Positions 7,118 through 8,802 of a stretch of 8,802 nucleotides of DNA are shown one piece after another; within the stretch, counting starts at the first letter, position 1; each line of letters starts with the position of its first letter. Below the pieces are notes generated by a model. It had not been told where the DNA came from, did no database searches, and saw only the letters and a list, made by a program, of their open reading frames with translations. The stretch lies in contig CALCTX010000074.1 of the NCBI GenBank assembly GCA_937907035.1, forward strand, positions 1 through 8,802, given 5' to 3'. Origin of the DNA: an uncultured Selenomonadales bacterium. Lineage in GTDB: Bacteria > Bacillota_C > Negativicutes > Selenomonadales > Selenomonadaceae. Position numbers and translations under genes: made by a program.

Positions 7118-7330
7118 ATGGATATGGTAACACCATCAATCAATACATTGCTTACGAAAGTTGACAGCCGTTATACGCTGGTTGTTTTAGCTTCTAAACG
7201 GGCTCGCCAGATATTAGATGGCAGTCAGGTAAAGGTAAAGGTAAAATCTACAAAGAATGTTACCAATGCTTTGGCTGAAGTGGCTGAGGGCGAGATCACT
7301 TATGCCCGGACTAAACTCGGTATTAAGTAA
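7118..7330 (+). CDS. rpoZ: DNA-directed RNA polymerase omega subunit
   Basis: Omega helps fold and assemble the beta' subunit and, in some bacteria, forms part of a ppGpp site. The 70-residue product has the family pattern: VTPSINTLLTKVDSRYTLVV (4-23), ASKRARQILDG (25-35), then KSTKNVTNALAEVAEGEITY. The GAAGGG at 7102-7107, ten bases before the ATG at 7118, lies within the end of gmk. The next in-frame ATG (7124) would be 16 bases away and is less likely. The gene sits directly behind gmk and 34 bases before coaBC. Confidence 0.95.
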   Translation: MDMVTPSINTLLTKVDSRYTLVVLASKRARQILDGSQVKVKVKSTKNVTNALAEVAEGEITYARTKLGIK

Positions 7331-7347
7331 GGGTTATTTTTTGTGAT

Positions 7348-7352
7348 AGGGG
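7348..7352 (+). promoter_or_regulatory. Ribosome-binding site bearing on the coaBC start
   Basis: AGGGG lies 12 bases before the ATG at 7365, a slightly long spacing. It abuts the in-frame TTG at 7353 with no gap at all, so that TTG cannot use it. This favours the ATG, although coaBC translation may be less efficient than that of its neighbours. Confidence 0.5.
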
Positions 7353-7364
7353 TTGAAATCCTGT

Positions 7365-8555
7365 ATGCTCAAGGATAAAAAGATTGTATTGGGAGTAACC
7401 GGCGGAATTGCCGCTTATAAAGTCGTTGAGGTTGCCAGTAAACTTCGTCAGGCTGGGGCTGAGGTTCATGTGATAATGACGGAGGAGGCCACTAAGTTTG
7501 TAACACCGTTGACATTCAGGGAGATTACCGGTCAGCCGGTGGTTTCAGATATGTGGGCGGAAGTAACGCAGTGGAATGTTGCACATGTAGCATTGGCGAC
7601 GTTGGCAGATATGGTACTTATTGCTCCTGCTACAGCAAATATAATTGCCAAGGCAGCAGCCGGAATTGCTGATGATATGCTGTCGACAACTTTGTTGGCG
7701 ACTAAAGCACCGGTGTTATTTGCACCGGCAATGAACACCAATATGTATGAGAACCCGGTAACACAGCGAAATATCGAGACTCTGAAAGGTTTGGGATATA
7801 AGTTTATTGAACCGGATAGCGGTCATTTGGCATGTGGGGTTACCGGCGTCGGCAGATTGCCGGAACCGACAGCAATTGTAGCTGCGGTGGATGATTATTT
7901 TGTTGTTGCCGGTGAATTGGCCGGTAAAAAGGTTTTGGTTACAGCTGCCGGTACGATTGAACCAATCGATCCGGTCAGATTTATTGGCAATCGTTCGAGC
8001 GGACGTATGGGATATGCTATTGCAGCGGAAGCAAAGCGACGCGGAGCTGATGTGGTACTCGTTTCCGGCCCGTCGGCACTTACACCGCCGGAAGGTGTAA
8101 CAGTGATCAATATTGAAACTGCTGAACAGATGAGACAGGCAGTCCTTCGGGAATTTGCTGATACGGATATTACGATAAAAGCAGCGGCAGTAGCAGATTA
8201 CCGGGCTAAAACAGTAGCTGATAATAAGATAAAGAAAAATGATGAGACGCTGGTTGTTGAACTTGAGAAAAATCCTGATATCTTAAAGGAACTCGGTTCA
8301 ATAAAAAAGAAAGGCCAGATATTAGTCGGATTTGCTGCTGAAACGCAAAATCTGCTCAAATATGCAAAAGAAAAACTGGAAAAGAAGAATCTTGATTTTA
8401 TTGTTGCCAATGATGTAACTAAACCGGAAGCAGGGTTTAACGTTGAGACTAATTTGATAAAGATCCTTTTCCGAGATGGGAATATTGAGGAGTTTCCACT
8501 TTTGAAAAAAAGTGAGTTGGCAAAAATTATTCTTGATCGTATCATTAAATTATAA
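7365..8555 (+). CDS. coaBC: Bifunctional phosphopantothenoylcysteine decarboxylase/phosphopantothenate-cysteine ligase
   Basis: CoaBC joins cysteine to 4'-phosphopantothenate and then decarboxylates the product, two central steps of coenzyme A synthesis. From the ATG at 7365 the protein has 396 residues. The N-terminal flavin-dependent CoaC half (about 1-180) has VTGGIAAYK (11-19), catalytic His74 in WNVAHVAL, PATANIIAK (88-96), PAMNTNMYENP (121-131) and Cys157 in GHLACGVTGVGR. The C-terminal CoaB half (about 188-396) has AAGTIEPIDPVRFIGNRSSG with Asn209, and DNKIKK with Lys288. These sit one position before the E. coli residues I recall (His75, Cys158, Asn210, Lys289). A TTG at 7353 would add four residues (MKSC), but it directly abuts the AGGGG ribosome site. 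This is the last gene of the operon. The priA gene that usually follows in Bacillota is absent. Confidence 0.96.
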   Translation: MLKDKKIVLGVTGGIAAYKVVEVASKLRQAGAEVHVIMTEEATKFVTPLTFREITGQPVVSDMWAEVTQWNVAHVALATLADMVLIAPATANIIAKAAAGIADDMLSTTLLATKAPVLFAPAMNTNMYENPVTQRNIETLKGLGYKFIEPDSGHLACGVTGVGRLPEPTAIVAAVDDYFVVAGELAGKKVLVTAAGTIEPIDPVRFIGNRSSGRMGYAIAAEAKRRGADVVLVSGPSALTPPEGVTVINIETAEQMRQAVLREFADTDITIKAAAVADYRAKTVADNKIKKNDETLVVELEKNPDILKELGSIKKKGQILVGFAAETQNLLKYAKEKLEKKNLDFIVANDVTKPEAGFNVETNLIKILFRDGNIEEFPLLKKSELAKIILDRIIKL

Positions 8556-8596
8556 ATTAATGTTTTGGGCAGAATTATATAAATATATTTTAGCTA

Positions 8597-8625
8597 TTTA
8601 CAAACGATATTAAATGTGCTAATAT
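8597..8625 (+). promoter_or_regulatory. Promoter of the tRNA cluster
   Basis: TTTACA (8597-8602) and TAATAT (8620-8625) are 17 bases apart. A shifted TATAAT at 8623-8628 is a better hexamer but leaves a 20-base spacer. The start would be near 8632. The short leader contains a 5-bp hairpin (CTGGA 8639-8643 with TCCAG 8650-8654) before the first tRNA. No hairpin terminator is visible between coaBC and this promoter. Confidence 0.6.
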
Positions 8626-8662
8626 AATTTTCTGTCAGCTGGATATTTGTCCAGGAAAACAT

Positions 8663-8738
<76 letters not shown>

Positions 8739-8748
8739 ATGCCGGAAT

Positions 8749-8802
8749 GCTGATGTAGCTCAGTCGGCAGAGCGTATCCTTGGTAAGGATAAGGTCACCA
8801 GT
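8749..8802 (+). tRNA. tRNA-Thr (GGT), 3' end cut by window edge
   Basis: The first 54 bases are present. They hold the acceptor 5' strand GCTGATG, a D-arm (GCTC/GAGC) and the anticodon stem TATCC/GGATA around loop TTGGTAA, with anticodon GGT at 8782-8784. The start of the T-stem (ACCAG) is the last thing visible. It begins ten bases after the CCA of the initiator tRNA, so the two are surely co-transcribed, and more tRNAs may follow. Confidence 0.93.

Noticed and set aside
8198..8545. 115-residue minus-strand frame opposite the end of coaBC, rich in Ser and Phe
   Set aside because: It is the antisense shadow of Lys- and Glu-rich codons in the CoaB domain.
8570..8592. AT-rich partial dyad (TATATAAATATATTTT) as a terminator after coaBC
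   Set aside because: The dyad is made almost only of A:T pairs and has no GC core, so it would not be expected to end transcription.

Overview
The window looks like a stretch of chromosome from a low-to-mid G+C Bacillota. A member of the Negativicutes is my best guess, at modest confidence. The evidence is an RqcH-type NFACT protein, a RemA-family protein and the order yicC-remA-gmk-rpoZ-coaBC, with strong GGAGG ribosome sites and SigA-like promoters. Genes are moderately AT-rich and intergenic DNA is very AT-rich. I see no insertion sequence, phage gene, CRISPR array or toxin-antitoxin pair.

Left part (1-2593): a MocR-type regulator (GntR winged helix fused to an aminotransferase-like domain) runs leftward off the window edge. 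It is divergent from a complete Cache-domain chemoreceptor gene. The 208-bp gap between them holds a strong promoter for the regulator. An imperfect 12-bp inverted repeat overlaps that promoter's -10 box, which suggests autoregulation. The chemoreceptor gene ends at a strong hairpin terminator that also serves the converging rqcH gene.

Middle (2594-4477): rqcH, the ribosome quality-control factor that adds alanine tails to stalled chains, is on the minus strand. It is divergent from dapF. Each gene has its own well-formed promoter in the shared gap, and a perfect 13-bp palindrome covers the -35 box of rqcH.

Right part (4478-8555): a tight six-gene operon, dapF-yicC-remA-gmk-rpoZ-coaBC, with gaps of 34 bp or less and one 4-bp overlap. 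It combines lysine and cell-wall precursor synthesis (DapF), RNA turnover (YicC), a RemA-like DNA-binding regulator, GMP kinase, the RNA polymerase omega subunit and the bifunctional coenzyme A enzyme. Apart from dapF this is the yloA(rqcH)-yloC-remA-gmk-rpoZ-coaBC neighbourhood known from Bacillus subtilis. Here rqcH is flipped outward, dapF leads the operon and priA does not follow coaBC.

Right end (8556-8802): a promoter, an initiator tRNA-Met with the C1:A72 mismatch, and a tRNA-Thr(GGT) cut by the window edge.

Most of the window is conserved housekeeping sequence. I did not find a convincing undescribed system. The points most worth a second look are the MocR operator and its chemoreceptor partner, the rqcH/dapF palindrome, the dapF-led operon and an apparent excess of CCGG.
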